From Melanocharis versteri (lineage: Eukaryota > Chordata > Aves > Passeriformes > Melanocharitidae), in contig VZTG01004171.1 in the NCBI GenBank assembly GCA_013397845.1, positions 207 through 64,206 of the forward strand: a stretch of 64,000 nucleotides of DNA, given 5' to 3'. The notes beneath the pieces are model-generated. The model worked only from the letters and a program-made list of their open reading frames with translations, ran no database searches and was not told the DNA's origin. Below are positions 36,601 through 51,800 of this stretch, piece by piece; the first letter of the stretch is position 1; every line of letters starts with the position of its first letter. A program made the translations under genes and the position numbers.

Positions 36601-39600
36601 AAATTCATATGGAAGTGTTAGTCTCTCAGTTACTGTGTACAGGGCTCACCTTCAACATTAACAGATTCTTGTTCTGATGACAGAATCTCACTGCTTTTCG
36701 CCTTACTCAATTCTTGGTTTGAAATCTATTGGGGAAGGTAAAAATGAGAACAAAATTTTGCTGATCAGCTTCATAGTTTATGGGCTAATTTACTAACTAG
36801 AAACACACTTGCTCCATGATTCTGGCTTTTCACTAGTTTGAAATAAAGACAGCAAGTTCCTATTTGCCAGCTAGTCACCAAGAGTTTACAAAACCATTAA
36901 CACTGATAGGCATGTTTTATCTGAACATTTTCTTTTCACTACAGTAGTTCCCAGGTAAACTCCTTGGTTCTACTTAAAAGATCTACTGTTTTACCCTTTA
37001 AAGTAAAATGTTCCAATTACACCCTTGTCTAACGTTAATACCTGTTGAGCATACCAAAGTTTCAGCAGATTGTCAATCTTATTTAATATGTAAAGAACTG
37101 GCAATCCTCCAAAACCAGGTCACACACATTTAAATGTTTTTAAGAAAACTAACAGTGAAATGACAATCATACCCAATATAATTTCACTACTGTTCCAGAA
37201 ATAATCACGAAAGGGAGGAAAGAAGCAAAAGACATGCTAGAGTAAATGACTCCCAATTAGAACTTGATCTCAGCAAACACAGAGAAAGAACTAGTTAAAG
37301 GTTTAAAATGATGCTTTTTTGGAAGTTTAACTTCTCACTTGCAGCTTAACTTTTCTTCTCTCTCATAGCAGATGTAAACATTAGTTTTGTCTCTGTCCAT
37401 CCATTTACTTTGGCATCAGCTGTAGTAAATTCAGGTGAGGAATGCTACATTTTGCATGTAGCAACTACTGGTATCAAGCACTTTCTCGTATCATTCTTTT
37501 ACTTTGAATAGTACAAAAACAGTGCAACAAGAAAAACTGAGGTACACATAAATATGTACTGAAAAGCTGTGCACTGGCACACGTTTGCTCTGCTTTTACA
37601 ATATTGGTGGTACCTGTTCGTTTTCAGTTGTTGTTTCACTGCTGGCTTGTAGTGATGTTTGCACATCAACAGGTCCTTCCTCAAATTCTATTTCTTCATC
37701 TTCATTCTCATCTTCCCCACTGCCATAGTTAGTCAGAGCTTGGGTTTCTGCTTTTGACAAACCTAAAGGCAAATCAATGTAAAACCACCTTTGCATTGCC
37801 AAATCCTGTTGGGGAATTTAATGCAATGATCAGTTATACCCCTTACTTCAACACATTCTTTAAGGTTAAGATACAGTAACAACTTAACTTTCAAAGATCC
37901 ATATGCTTCACATCAGCCATATTATGAACAAACACCCCTGTGTTGGTGTGAAATGTCAAAGTTATTAAACAAGTTGGTGCAAAGAATGTAAATGGTAAAG
38001 GAATCCAAGCCATAAGTAGTTGGTGTAAGACAAAAAACAGGACAAAAAAATTAATAAATATATGCAAGCTTTAAAGTGAAGGTACATTTTAAAAAGCCAC
38101 ATTATTTAAGTGAAAAACTGCCTAAAATTTCTGCAGCTTTCACATCATTCAGGTTAAAGGCTGAGAAACTTCAAGTTAAGCTGAGACAGGATATATAACT
38201 TAATGAATCTGATTCTAATATATTTTTACAGATCTACTGATTATGAAAAAAAATGGGCTCCTCTAACTGGAATATTTAACCCTTGACATAACACTAGGAA
38301 ACACAGTACTGCAAAGCTTTCACTGACAAAGGACTGACTATAAAATCTGTGAGAGGAGGAGCTACGCAGCACTACTTCATGCAAATACTGTTGTAAAATT
38401 AGCTGGTTGAAACAGCAGTGAAAGCATTTATATAAAAGTGCCTTACTGATTGCCACTGGACCACTTTCACTTTCCTCATCTTCCTCTTGATCAGAAGCAT
38501 CAGACCTAATACTTTCAGGCACACCATTACCAGCACACATTTCTGAGTCCGGTACTTGTTTAGCAGTTTCAGTCTCATCCTTGTCCTAGGAAAACATGGA
38601 ATATTGTGCAATTTCATGTTTATCTAAAGACTAAGCTAAGGTTTCTGCATAAAGAAGCAATTTTTATTCCTCAAAAATAGAAAAATATCTACTAAAAATC
38701 TGTTTAAGTAGTCCTTAAGGCCTTAAAATGAATACAGCAGAACAATACTCCTAAAACAGAGCATCGGAATTCCTGTAAGAGATCATGCACTGTTCAGACA
38801 CAGCTTTCAAGAACCTCATAACTACTGACTATTTCATTATCTGAAAACGTTGACATTGATCAGCACACTAGGTTAAAAAAATTCTTGAAGTTAGATTTGT
38901 CATTATCAAGAAGACAGACACACCTGCATTATTACCTTCCAGCAACTTCCCTGCTCTTCCTAAATGAGGAGTAAAAATATTTATAACCGCAGCTTCTCAT
39001 TTCTTTAGCAATATCTCCTCAGCAGTCTCTCTGCTGAATGATTTGGTAAATACGCCGAGTGAGAAAATTCTGCTCTTCCAATATGAACCTCAAGTAAAGC
39101 CCTGAGTCTGGCTCCAAATCCTGAAAGGACTCTTCTACACTACAGCAACCATAACAAGTGATGTACAGCTTCCAACTTCTACTTCCAAAGCAGTGTGACA
39201 GAAGCTCTAAGCCCTGGAGGAATGCACTGACTCCACTCTCACACATGCCTACTCCTATACCTATGTCTACTTGGTATATATATACACGTGTATCCTTCCC
39301 CTGGCTGAAGAAACCTGAACATTCCAGCAGACCACACAAAACTTCATGTACAATACATTTCCCCAAACAATTACGTCAGTGGTTTTCAAAACAAACTTAA
39401 AAAGGGACAAATTCTGAGCACTAACATTTCATACTCAGAGCACAGGCAGGCTTGGACTCTGAGAACTCAAATACCATGTGTCCCAGTTCAGAACATCTAC
39501 CTTCTCCCTAAGATGGAAGGTAAACCAACTTATTCCATACCATTAAAAAAGAAAATGTTAACTGCTAAAAATAGTTAAGGTTAAGCTGTCCTTAGAAATG

Positions 39601-39854
39601 GAAATTATAATTTACTTTGTTATTTTGATAAAGTAAATCACTGAAAATAACAGAAAGAAGATTAATAAATTTCCAAAGACTGGAAAATGGGCTGCTTACA
39701 AACAGATACTTGATTCCTATGACAGACAACAGTAAGACTAAGTGACCTACGAGATTATCTGAGGAATAAAGACAGTTGAAAGGCATACACATACTTTGTC
39801 CTCATCGACATCTTCAACAGATGAACAAACATCCACCTGGAGACCTTTTTTTGC
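33699..39854 (-). CDS. PCM1: PCM1 exon block 5: acidic tail and stop (8 exons)
   Basis: Exons: 39795-39854, 38447-38585, 37614-37762, 36650-36725, 35435-35685, 35140-35232, 34897-35020, 33699-33724. The second and third are strongly acidic (SDASDQEEDEESESGP; GSGEDENEDEEIEFEEGP). The fifth carries AGSPDTESPVLVNEY, as in human. The sixth holds the LC3/GABARAP-interacting motif. The last has only 26 coding bases: after TLKEP it gives ETLGAQNA and a TAA stop, matching human ETVGAQSI. Its acceptor is ttcttattttacag. The 60-nt first exon differs most from human. Confidence 0.92.
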
Positions 39855-42800
39855 CTAGAAGAAACACAAACTGTCTTCAATTCTAAACTGAAATAACTTG
39901 GAAATAGTGAATCAAACTAGCCAGGCTGAAATGCTAATCTTACTAAGAATTGCTATCTTAAAACAGCAGTAAGCCACAGGGATTTTTGTATACACAGATG
40001 TCCTCAAAATTTCAGAGTTGCAAAGCATTAAAAAAACCTGTGCTAACCCTTCTTATTTAAACCATTATGTTTATATTGGGCTAATCCTAAAGTCTATGGT
40101 TGAATCAGACCTAGCACATAGAATTAGATACATCATGGCAGGGGGGCTGAAACTAGATGATCTTTACAGTCCTTTCCAACCCAAACCATCTTATGATTCT
40201 AACTCTGATCAAGACAAAGAACTGCGTTTTTCAGCAGTTACTTTACTGGACTCAACAGAGCCAGAAAATCGAGCAAGGTCAAATATGTCTGCATCAGGAT
40301 TCCAGAACTGAGGGCTGTGAGAAGACCATAAAGAGATAATTGTGCAGGTCTGTACAAAGTAACCAGGACCTACCACTTCTGGCTTTGTTGAATCTGAACC
40401 TCTGCCACAGCAATGAGGCAAACATTGACCTTAACCCTAATTCTCTGTCTTCCAGGAGAGATGAAATGCTGAATCTAAGCTGGCTCCATGCCTTCTCATA
40501 GTAGGTATAAACCAACTCTTTCTGTAACAAAGGCCCAAAGGGCAACTTCAGATAAAACAGGAAGTCATGTTCAAATCTTTCTGGATTCAGAGTGTTCCTC
40601 TGGCCTCTTTACAAGGCACTCCACAGTCTCCCTCATACTAGCCATGCTATTAATATATCTAAATTGAATTATCTTGAAATATAGCTGATGGTACACCTAA
40701 AAATACTTGTAGGACTTTATGACAGGTTCAAAAAATATCTCCTGCTGACATTTAGTGTTTTTAGAAGAATGCTGAAAGGACACTGAAATCATAAATACAT
40801 GAACATGATCTGGTTTATTATTTGTTTTGTAAACAGATCATATAACTTTAAAAAAAAGCAGCTATGCTCCCAATAAAAGCAATACTAAAATTAATAATGT
40901 AAATGGTGTGAAACCTAGCCAAAGCTTGCTTTTTAGAGTACGAACACGTCCTACAGTCTCAAATATTTCTGAAAACTTTATGTATATTTTACACACTAAG
41001 TCCAGAAACTGATTATTTCTGCATATGCCAACAAACAAACTATATGACAACTTCAGAGGACTTACTCTAATTTGTTAAAGATGATGCCTAACTAAGCTAC
41101 TGCAAGGAAACCAGCAGGCAAGCCTAAAGAGATAATGAACTGGGACCTCCAATAAGACAAAATATTTAGCTGGGTGTACTGGGGCCATGCAAAACCAATA
41201 CACTGGGATAGAGTTAAACTTCTTCCCAGTAGATAGTATGAGGATGTTTTCAATTTGTGCTGAACACAGGGTTGATAGCACAGGGATGTTTTTGTTATCG
41301 CCAAACAGCATTCTACAGAGCCAAGACCGTCTCTGCTCCTCATCCCACCCCAAAGGTGAGAGGTGTGAGAGTGCACAGCACTTGGAAGAGGACACAGCCA
41401 GGGAAGATGATCCTCACTGACTCAAGGGAAAGCTGAGCAAAGAGTGAGGAAGGGGGGGAAATCCAAAGTGATGGTGTTTGACTTCCCAAGTCACCATTCC
41501 ATGTGATGGAGCCCTGCTCTCCAAGAGGTGGCAGAACACCTGCCTGCCTATGGGAAGTCGTGAATGAATTCCTTGTTTTGCTCTGCTTGCATGTGTGGCT
41601 TTTGCTTTACCAATTCAACTGTCTTTATCTCAACCCATGAGCTTTCTCCGTTTTACCCTTCTGATTGTCTCCCCACCCCACAGAGGGGACTGAGTGGCTG
41701 TGAGAGGCCTACTGGGGTGAAATCACAACTACTCAATTGCCCCAGGCGTTAAAACTATTTCAACACCTTTCTATTCCTTCCTGTGTTCACATAACCATTA
41801 AAACATTTCCTCTGAATTATGAACAAAGCCTATACAATTAGATATCTGTAACAGACACTCATCTGTAACACAGGACTTGCCCTTACTGAGAAAAACCAGT
41901 TCACACTCCTACACAAGCAACACTGTGACTACACAGCAATAACTGGTAAAATAAATAAACATATATAAGGTATGAAATAAGGTAATCAAACTAGTTTAGA
42001 AAATACACATATTTAACAATCTCAGAAAACCTACATTTTTTCAAAAATAAAATAAAACAAACCTCTTTAGCATAAGACTGCATTACTTCAGTAGTTTCTA
42101 TTTTTCGTTTACATCTCTGCTTTACAGAAATACTGTTGTTGTCCAGGTCTTGCATGAGTTTAAAAAAGGCTAATTCATTAAATAACACTTCAGAGATCTC
42201 CACAAGAAGATCCTCCCCACAATCTTTTAATTTTCTACCAGCAAATTTCGCCAGTGAATCCTGTGAAGAGAAATAATTTTTCAATTTCTGAAACAGGCTG
42301 TCAAGCTTCAAAGACTAAGTAATTTTTGTACTTCTAATAACTCAAAATTAGTTATGTATATAACAGCACGTATTTTTTTTTAAAGCTGTAGTGTCTTAAA
42401 CAGATTTCACATGGAATCTCTAATCACATAACACAGAACTTAATAAGCTCATGATTTAAACTCCATGCTTGTAGAAAAAAAAGAAGAAAGAAAATGTGCA
42501 GACTACTGATTTTCAGGAATTTACACAAGATGTCCACAAAAAGCATCACCAGAGCTCTCCTCTAAGACAGCCACAGGCCAGGTACACCTCTCACTACCTG
42601 GCTGTGACAGAAAATACGTTCTGTGTGCAGTAAATCCTTCATTTAAGAACAAAGGTAATACCTCATCACTGTACCAAAGCTGAAGGAGAACAGCAGCTAT
42701 GCTATTCAAGGTGTAAAATACAAGAGAAGCTTCAGAGAAGCTGGTTTATCTGTTACTCATTAGCCAACTTTAGTGTTGCAAAACACCACTGAAAAGCTAC

Positions 42801-45800
42801 TAACCTGGAGTATACTGCCAAGCTGCTTATGAAAGAACTTCACAAATTCTTTACTTTCATCATTTTGTTGCGTAAGAGTCAAGACCATACGTCTTACTGA
42901 CGTCAGTAATTGAGAAGAGCATACTTCATCCATGTGTTCCTACACAAGTATCACAGAATGAGCTTTGTTACCACTTCAAAAGAAAAATTAGCCATCAACC
43001 TGAATACAGAAATTAAATTATAAAAAAACACCTGTCCACTGAAGGAACACACACCACAAAAAAGTCCTAATCAATCTCACAAACACCATACTTCATGAAT
43101 GACTGATTGGTCATGACACACAAAGATTTATCTTAGTTTTCCAATACATGAGTACTCGGCATCTTACAATGTTTGGCCAAACTAAGAAGCTTCATATATT
43201 GTGGCTGTGTACACAAGTGTATTAAAGTGTATATTAAGATATCTACTGTTATATGCAGCCTTAAAATTGCAAACAAAACACAAGTCTTCAGGCACTGTGA
43301 CTCTGGCATGTCAACTGCACACAGTTTTTAAACTGAGTATCAACCAAATACCTTATTAGACAAACCTAAGCTTATACACTGTGCATACTATAAAAGGGAA
43401 CAGGGAGACTGCTTAAGCATCTTACAACTCAATCTTCTCTGCTCTCCAGCCTTGCAAAGGAGGAACTGTGACTATTTCTCCTTCTTTAAAGAAAAACATA
43501 TCTTCTCTGTAGTCACAGGAGTTAAAAAGCTCTCAACAACTTCAAAGTCTTTTGTAAACAGGAGAACATAATGCTAAAAATCAACTACTCAGAGGTATTC
43601 TTCAAAAATACCCTATTACTGTATATGTAACAGTTTTAGAAAAGTGATCTCAGTTCTGTCTGCTAAAAGGCAGCAAATATTTCAGCAGTACATTCCCAGA
43701 CATTCCTATATTTAATTTTGTCAGCTCCAAAGCAAGCAACTTGTATTCTTTTTGATGTCAAGTCCACCAGCCCTATGAAATCTAGAAACCTCACCATTTA
43801 TTTCTCCTATTAAAAACTACACAGAATCATTGTGGGAACATTTAATTCTTACTTCATCTTCAGCAGAGTGTGAAACTGAACACATATTTATTGGCAGCTG
43901 TTTCTAAGAGGCAAGTTTTAGATTCTAAATAATGTTCTTCTGTGCAATTATGCAAGTCCTTTTCTTATTCTTCTAATTCACACCATATTATAAAGAGCCC
44001 TTACCTTCAGAAAAGGAATGACCTCTTTCATAATTGCTTTAATCTGCCGGTCAAGCTGCTGAGTATCTATACGAGGACATGGAACTGCAGAAACATCACC
44101 TGACTGTGGCACAGACTGACATTCACCAGTACCTGGACCTCGTTTTAATTAAAAAAGAAAAAAAAAAGCAGTAAATTTAACACATTCAACATTATTATTA
44201 AAGAAATACCACTTTCAAAAACTTATTTTCTATTTTAAAAAATAAATCTTATTTCCTTAAGTATGCAAATATCCCTTCAAACTTTGCTAAGTTTTCAACA
44301 TAAATAAAGAGGAAAGCAATTTAGCTTGATAGTTATAATTATTTTCTAAAACTAAGCAAAATATATGTATATGTGCATACCTTCTAATTTAGCAGTAGAA
44401 GCACCCTGAAAATTACTAGAGCAGCCCTCAGAGTCAAGGGTACTTTCAGCTTCAACTTTCATACGCTCATATTCCCTCATCCAAGACAAAGCTTTATCTA
44501 AGTGAATCACTGTGTTGCCTATATTTAGAATAAAAACACTTTTTAATCTATATAAAAAGTTTTCAATTGACAGACAAATAAACAATGCTAAAAATTAATT
44601 CAAGGACACAAGTTTTGAAATCTACACATAACTAGTTATAATATTTTATTACGTACTTTTAAACTCAGTGTTTCACAATTAGCTAATTTATTTGTATTTT
44701 GTCTTACAAAACATGTGATTACATACTAAAAAATCAAGTAACAGTGTACTAAAGTGCAGACAATTGCAGGCATTTTGGGAGGGAGTTTTTTTGTACTAAA
44801 ACACTAAGTCACATCATTCTCACCAAGGTCATCAGTGGCAAAGGGTTCAAAATTTGAAGAAGTAGACATAGTACTCCCAATGTCTGCATCACGTTGTTCA
44901 CAATCTTGACACGCTTCTGTAGAAAAGTTCTTGCCAAAAGTTTCCTAAAGAATAACAGACAAACTGAATACAAAGAAGGAACACACCATACCCTCACAGA
45001 TGTGTGAACAAGCCAGCAATTACTTTCAGTGACATGTTGTGGTATCAGGACTTGTCACCAGGCTGCTTGACTGGAGAACAACCCTACTTTCAGGACGTAA
45101 ATCCATCAGATTAATCTATCACACTTGCTTCAAATACTTCAAGTACAAAACACGTAAGAAACCGTACAGAGGTGTAAGTGATTTCTTAAATACAAAAAAG
45201 CAAAAATTTCTGGAGGATCTTGTGATCAGTACTTGGCCTGACCTTACTCAGAAGAGGAATTTGGCCCTTTCTGAATGTATCAGTTTCCGAGTTACATCCC
45301 TCTCCATGTTCCATTAATCTCTGACACATTGTTCATTTGCAGTACCAAGAATCCTACCATATTTTATCACTTTTGCATTGATTCTCTTGACACTAGTTGT
45401 TTAGAAAAGTCTGTGTAAGTCGATACTAATTTTGGCGAAATTTAATCCCTAGTATGAATATTTCAAGACAAGCATACAAGCGTGCAAACTGAAATACAGG
45501 AAAAGCTATCAGTAGCTTCTGAATTTGAAAACTTACATCATCTGTAGAGGCAAGGCTTTCACTGGGAGTGAGTTCAGAGTTTGATGCCACCCAGGTTGCA
45601 GAATTCAGTGATTTTGCACACTTCCCTTTTTCACTTTTCTCAGATAAATGTCTGGTCACTATATCCTGGAAAAGATAATCTATGCTGTGAAAAAGAATAC
45701 AAAGTTTGCTTGATTCATATACAAAATCAAAAATTCTGTGCATACCTGTAAAGCATACAGAGCCCTTTGCCTCAGATAATCTGTATTCAGCAGCTGAAGC

Positions 45801-48800
45801 TCATGGAAAAGTTCAATAAGAAAGTGGGGACGAGACTCATTTTGAGAAATAAGAGTTGCCACTTCAGAATAAATTGTGTCTCGCAAAGCTTCAAACATAG
45901 AAAGATCACTACCAGTTTCTGTAGGAAAAAAACCAGAACTTGTTAAGTTCTTGACAGGCATCCCTCTGAAAGACAACTGACTAACAGGTATGCAAGTTAC
46001 AGATATACAAACTATGTCTCAATCATTGCAGATTCCCTTCTATAGTTGTTTTCATAAAGCTTACTAATTTCCTGAAGGGCAAACATCCTTAAATTATACC
46101 TTTTGCAACCTTTAATATATGCAATACAATATAGAGCAATCATAAAAATAACTTCCTTTGCACTTCTGAACAATACCTTTAGAAAGTACTTTTTATAAAA
46201 GAGAATATTGCACACACCACAATGTTGCTTTCAGAATAGGTGTTGAACACTGGAAATGGAGTTTTAAGACATTTCAAGCAAGATAGTCAAAGGTCTCAAG
46301 TTTATGCAATACAAGCAGTCCACACTTTTGCAATACAAGCAGCATTAAGAAAGCTTTAGATTGAACTCAAGACAGCCACTCCTTCCCAAACATTAATTCT
46401 CATACGTGTCTAGTATCACTCCCAAATTCACATAAAACCTCCTACCCTAAAAGCCTATTACATATGTATGAGAAGCCAATGTGTTCCCTAATAAATCTCC
46501 CATTCATTTGAAAATTAAGGATTATCCTTGCATCACAAAAATCAAGTTATTATATACGTAATTTGGAAAGTGCTGAATGGAAACATAGTTAAATTTGGAA
46601 AACTCAGTTTAACAGATGTGTATTTGTTACTATTCAAATTAATGAAGTTATCAGCAATATAGCAAACATTACTGTGCAATCTGATTATCTGCAAATCGTT
46701 TACCAATATTTTAAGCACAGGCAAGCTTTTTCAACCTTTAAAAGGTTACCACAAATTGCTTCCCTACCCCATTACGAACATGCAATAGCAGCTTTTAAAC
46801 ATACTAAAAAATGCCTACTAGTTTTTTGATGTAGTATCTACCTCCATATTTTCTATTTGTAATTGTTACTAATCAAGAACATGGTAAACACGTTCTCCAC
46901 AACTGTAATTCAAAGTAGTTTCTAACACTGCATTTCATCCAAGTTACTTCTCTTGTCTTGATTATAGAGAAGGTGCTGCAATAGCACTGATCTTGAACAT
47001 CTGCTAAACAGTGAGTTATAGGACCAAAGGTAAGAGAAGAAAAAAAAAAGTAATAGGATATTGTTGAAGCTAAGCAGTGAATGCATTACCTGGCGCTTCA
47101 ATGCATGCATTTCTGTTAGACTGCTGCAGAATTCTCCTAGCATGCGCTGTAGGAAAGTGGGGATAGACAGTGATAAACACAAAAATGCGCACCAGAAATA
47201 AAGACAGGGTCTATACAAAACAGCAGGAGGAAGACTGCTTAGTTATCCAAACCACATCAGAGCTGCTTATTGTGAGAATGAGAACTTGACCAGAGAAGTT
47301 TATTACGTACGCTAATAAACAGCTCAGTGTGGACACCGCGACGCTGGCAAAGCTTTATATCATGCTACAACGACTAAAATTTCTGCATCTTTCAAACAAA
47401 ACAGAAATACTGGCAGAACCAAAAAAGACACAGGAGAGAGAATTTTTATGATCTAGATACAAGAAAAGCAGTGCAGATGGCAAAAATGTAAGGGTTTATG
47501 TGATGTTATAAGACTGAATTTGAATGATTATTTGATGGAGCTCCTTTAAGAACGAATAGGAAGAAGACATGTATGCAGTATGGGATGTAGTTTAAACACT
47601 AAGCAAAGTTTCATCAGTTTTACTTTCCATAAAATCACCATCAAACGGGTGAGATTGGCTACATTTTTTCTTGTTGTACAGTAACAGGTTTCTAAATTAC
47701 TTTAAACAATTACTTAATATACAGAAAACACCCAAAAGCAATTAATATCCAACTTTTTACACATTTACATTTACAGCATCCTTAGAAATTAAAATGCAAA
47801 ATCTACATGCTAAATATACAGTACCGTCTTCCTGCCAAAATGCACTGCTTTTAAATAACACACTAGCAACTGAGGTCCCTTACGCACAGAAGTTCACAAA
47901 ATAATTAGACATTTAGAAAAGAGTACCTGAAGACATTTCTGTAGATCTACTGTATTTAATTATTTTTTCCAGTTGTTCCTGATTCCTTTTGCTGAACACC
48001 TTTGCATGAACCACATCATCAGAGTGTCTGCTTTTATTGCTCTTGCAGGGTTCACACACACTAGAAGCACTCGCACTTTCATAACCTAATGAAAGGAGGA
48101 AATGAAAAGGAAGAAATGAAGAAACAGCTTACAAAATATTTTATTACTTTAAAAAATTTGTTTAAGGGCAGTCTTAAAGATGCAAAATACTAATGATGTT
48201 TCCTAGCCTAAAATTTTCCTCTGTACACTGAAGCCATACAGTAGAACTAAATCCTCAGCAACCCCAATAGTACTACTATACTAATTAGTACTGTCCCTCT
48301 CTTCTCAGAATTCAGAATTTTAATGAAGCGTATTTTTCAGCAAATAATCCAGTTTGGACATGAAGACAATGAAAAAGATTCTCCTTCTTATTTCAAATCT
48401 GCACATATCTGCATCCATGATCCTTTTAAATCATGGTATCTCAACTGGTTATTTACTTTCTATTTACTGAAATCCTAAAAAACCTTATGCAGTTGTATTA
48501 TATAAAATGAACTACTTTCAATAACTTATCTTCATTATTATAGGCACCATTTATGCAGAGTAAATTCTCTAGAAAGTAATGATTATAATCCAAGCCAAGT
48601 TTTCCACAGTATCCAAGATTACTTTACAACCTACCAGTATTTTTAATTCTGCCTTTTAGCTGAGAAGAACTCTTCCTCTTATTCTTTGATTTGGGCGTTT
48701 TATCTTTTGATGCCAGGCTTGCTTGGGCTGATGCTTTTCTAGATCTAAATGTCTTTGTCACTGTAGTTGGGTCTATTGGATCAGGCATGCTACTGAAACT

Positions 48801-51800
48801 CTCCAAAGACTCTTCATCAAACTCTCTTCTCCGGTTTGTATCGGACTGATTTTTATGACCAGAAGCAACGTTTTGTACTGAAACTGCAAAACCTGCTTTC
48901 AGCTGGGACTCATCATCTTTTTTCATTTCTTGGCTATCATTAAGCCAAGTTGATCTTTTTTCCCTTTCCTCTTCAGGTTGTCTATGATTCCTTCTGTCAG
49001 AAAAAAAAGACCCACAGACCAACCTCAATATATCATAACTTTATCTCTCAGATAGAAATATCATGTATTACCAGGCCAACAGTTTATTTCTAATGCAAAT
49101 TATCTGCCCTTGTTACTTAGACATCAAATGAATATTGAAAAATAAATAATTCTAGAGAACCCTTCCAAATGGAAAACAGAATAACTTCCCATCTATCACT
49201 GGTTTCAACATGAATATATTTATGCAGCTACTGCTGTGCTCAAATAGTACCACAGGACAAAGCATTTCTTAAAGCAACATTCAGTACAATCTACAGTAGC
49301 ACAAAAGAATAACCATTCACTGAAATTATATCCTCTAGTTATTCAAATAACTCAGTTTCAAAACACCCCTACAGAAACAAAATCTTCCTCCCCTTACAGA
49401 AAGTGTTACAAAACCACTCCAAGGCTACATTTGACTTTAAAATGTTCATGAAATGACACATTAATTACTATATAGAAAAGTGGAACACTACTGAAAAAAT
49501 GAAAAAAACTAAACCGGAAGCTACAAAAGTAAAGCTCACATTGTAATTCTATGACAATAAATTCCCTCAATGAATGATGAATTCCCACAAGCCCTAGAAA
49601 AGGGAGGAGAGGGAAGTGAAATTATTAAAAGAGAGCTGCGCTTTGACATTAAATACCTTTGTTTTTCTGCTCCATTAGAGGAACTGCTTTCAAAGGGTTT
49701 GGGGAATGCCATATACTCAGTTTTCCCAGAAGTATTGTGATCTAGAGGATATTGTTGCTCCTGCTGCTCACTGCTGCGTGGAGAAATATTATGTGCAAAA
49801 TCTCCAAAACCAGATGGGAACACTGGATTATAGTTAATACCTACAAAGTAAATGAGAGAGTCAGAAGATTCTACTTTATTTATTTGTGTAATAAAATTCA
49901 AATCTGAGACATACTGTGTGGCAGCATGTAATTATGAAGCAAAAATACAGTGGGGAAGTAAGCAAGAACTGCTTTCATCCTGAAAGCACTGTAAACAATC
50001 AGAATTTATCTTAAGTGCAGGTTTTGAACACTACTGCATACTACAATTCCATCAGTGGAGATGAAGGTCCTTCAAGAAACTCCAGTAAAGAGCTCCTAAA
50101 AGTGAAAGTAAAAATAACAAGTTCCAAAAAAAGGCAGAATTCTGTCTGCCTGAAGACCTTATCAATACTTCAACCACCATCAAATTGACAAGAAAATTCC
50201 AATGGTTCAAGTACTCATAGAGCCAAAGAAGTCACAGATTCATAATACTTAAATTCTAATGTCAGAATCTTTATGGAAGTGGCAAACAATGTAACTATTC
50301 TTTTGGCTAAGTTCCATGTAATTTAAAAAATGTTCTCAAACAGAAAACAGACTTTGCAAATTGAAAGGTCTGATCTGGTTTCCTAAAAAGACTGAAATAT
50401 ACTAAATCAGTTTTGTTTACTTTGAATTACACAGTAAAATACCTACATTCTTTTCCTTCCAAATTCAACAGCAAAAGTAGATTTGAGAAAGAGATTAGGA
50501 ATACTGTATCGAAGTCAACGGTTACTGTATAACTCTGATGGGAACAAAAATCGGTTAACATGCTCCATTCACAGGCATTTATAACATACATGAGTGCTTG
50601 AAGTTCTAAGAAAAACAGAAATAATTACCAAGTGCCACCTTCCAATTATACGGTTCACTTAGAACATGATTTCAACTATGAAAAGATTGCTGAAGGCATG
50701 TAAAAGCTTCAAACATTGCTTTTCATATGTTGGATGAAGAACATTTAAAACCTTAACTTCACGGAGTATTTTCAAGTATAACTAACTTTATACTGAAAGA
50801 GTCTTGCTCTTCATACTGAAGTAAAAATATACAATTATTCAGCAATAAATAGTAAACTTCTGCTTAAGACCATTTCAATATTAAAAAAAAAATGAGAGTT
50901 TCACCAAGGTCACATTACAATTTCAATTAAATGAGGAAATGCAAATTTTTGAAATTCATGTTACTTCTCACACCTATAGTAATACTCACCTGGAGCAAAG
51001 GAAGAAAAATTAGTAAATCCTGGAACACTAAAGAGGTTCACAGGTTGTGGAGGGAAGTTGAATGGACAGAAAACAGGAGACGGAGGTGGTGGTGCACTAC
51101 TGCCTCTCTCCTTTCTTGATGGTTTCTCTTGACACTGTTGTTCTTGTTGCCGCATAAGATCACTTAACATTTGTTTCAACCTTGAAAATAAGAAGAAACA
51201 ACGACTTAGGAAAAAAAAATTATAGGAAAACCGTAAGTTTATACTCAAGTAATTTGAGCTTCGCATTATTTCACCTACACCACGTAATGCATGCAAAGAA
51301 CTGCTCTATTTAGCCAATTAAAAAAACCTCAAGACAAAAATTACTTATATTTAATGATGGTTTGTTGGTTTAAAATCATGCTCAGTACTAGTGGTCATGT
51401 ATACACACGTTAAAAATCCTTGCAAGAACAACAAAAAACTGACTATATACTAAAGAAATAAGCAAGCTGAAAACTTCAATAGAAACAATCATATATACAA
51501 AGTACTTACAGAACCGAGGTTAAAATGAAGTAAAAAAATTGTATAAGAGGACAGCACCTATATACCACTTACCAAATACAAAAAAGAGATGAAGAGCTTG
51601 AACTTTCATTTAATCAATTAAAATGACTATTATATCTTTTTTCAAAAAAGATCATTGTTCAGAAGGCAAATGTAGTAGAATCAAATGGAATGTAAGCGTA
51701 AATTATAACCGAAAACACTAAGAAAGGACAGAAAGCTTTTTTGCTGTATATTACCATTAGAATCCAGAATCTTGCTAATGAAGACTACAGACACAAAAGC

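Larger units (their letters stand above)
39855..42062 (-). other. PCM1: PCM1 intron with CR1 and LTR insertions
   Basis: This 2.2-kb intron is between the exon ending at 42063 and the exon beginning at 39854. It holds the CR1 end at 40065-40205 and the LTR at 41200-41758. The rest is A/T-rich with no recognised feature. Confidence 0.75.

Noticed and set aside
42521..42709. 62-codon minus-strand ORF near a PCM1 exon
   Set aside because: It does not join in phase with the flanking exons at 42805 and 42260, and these two exons join perfectly without it.
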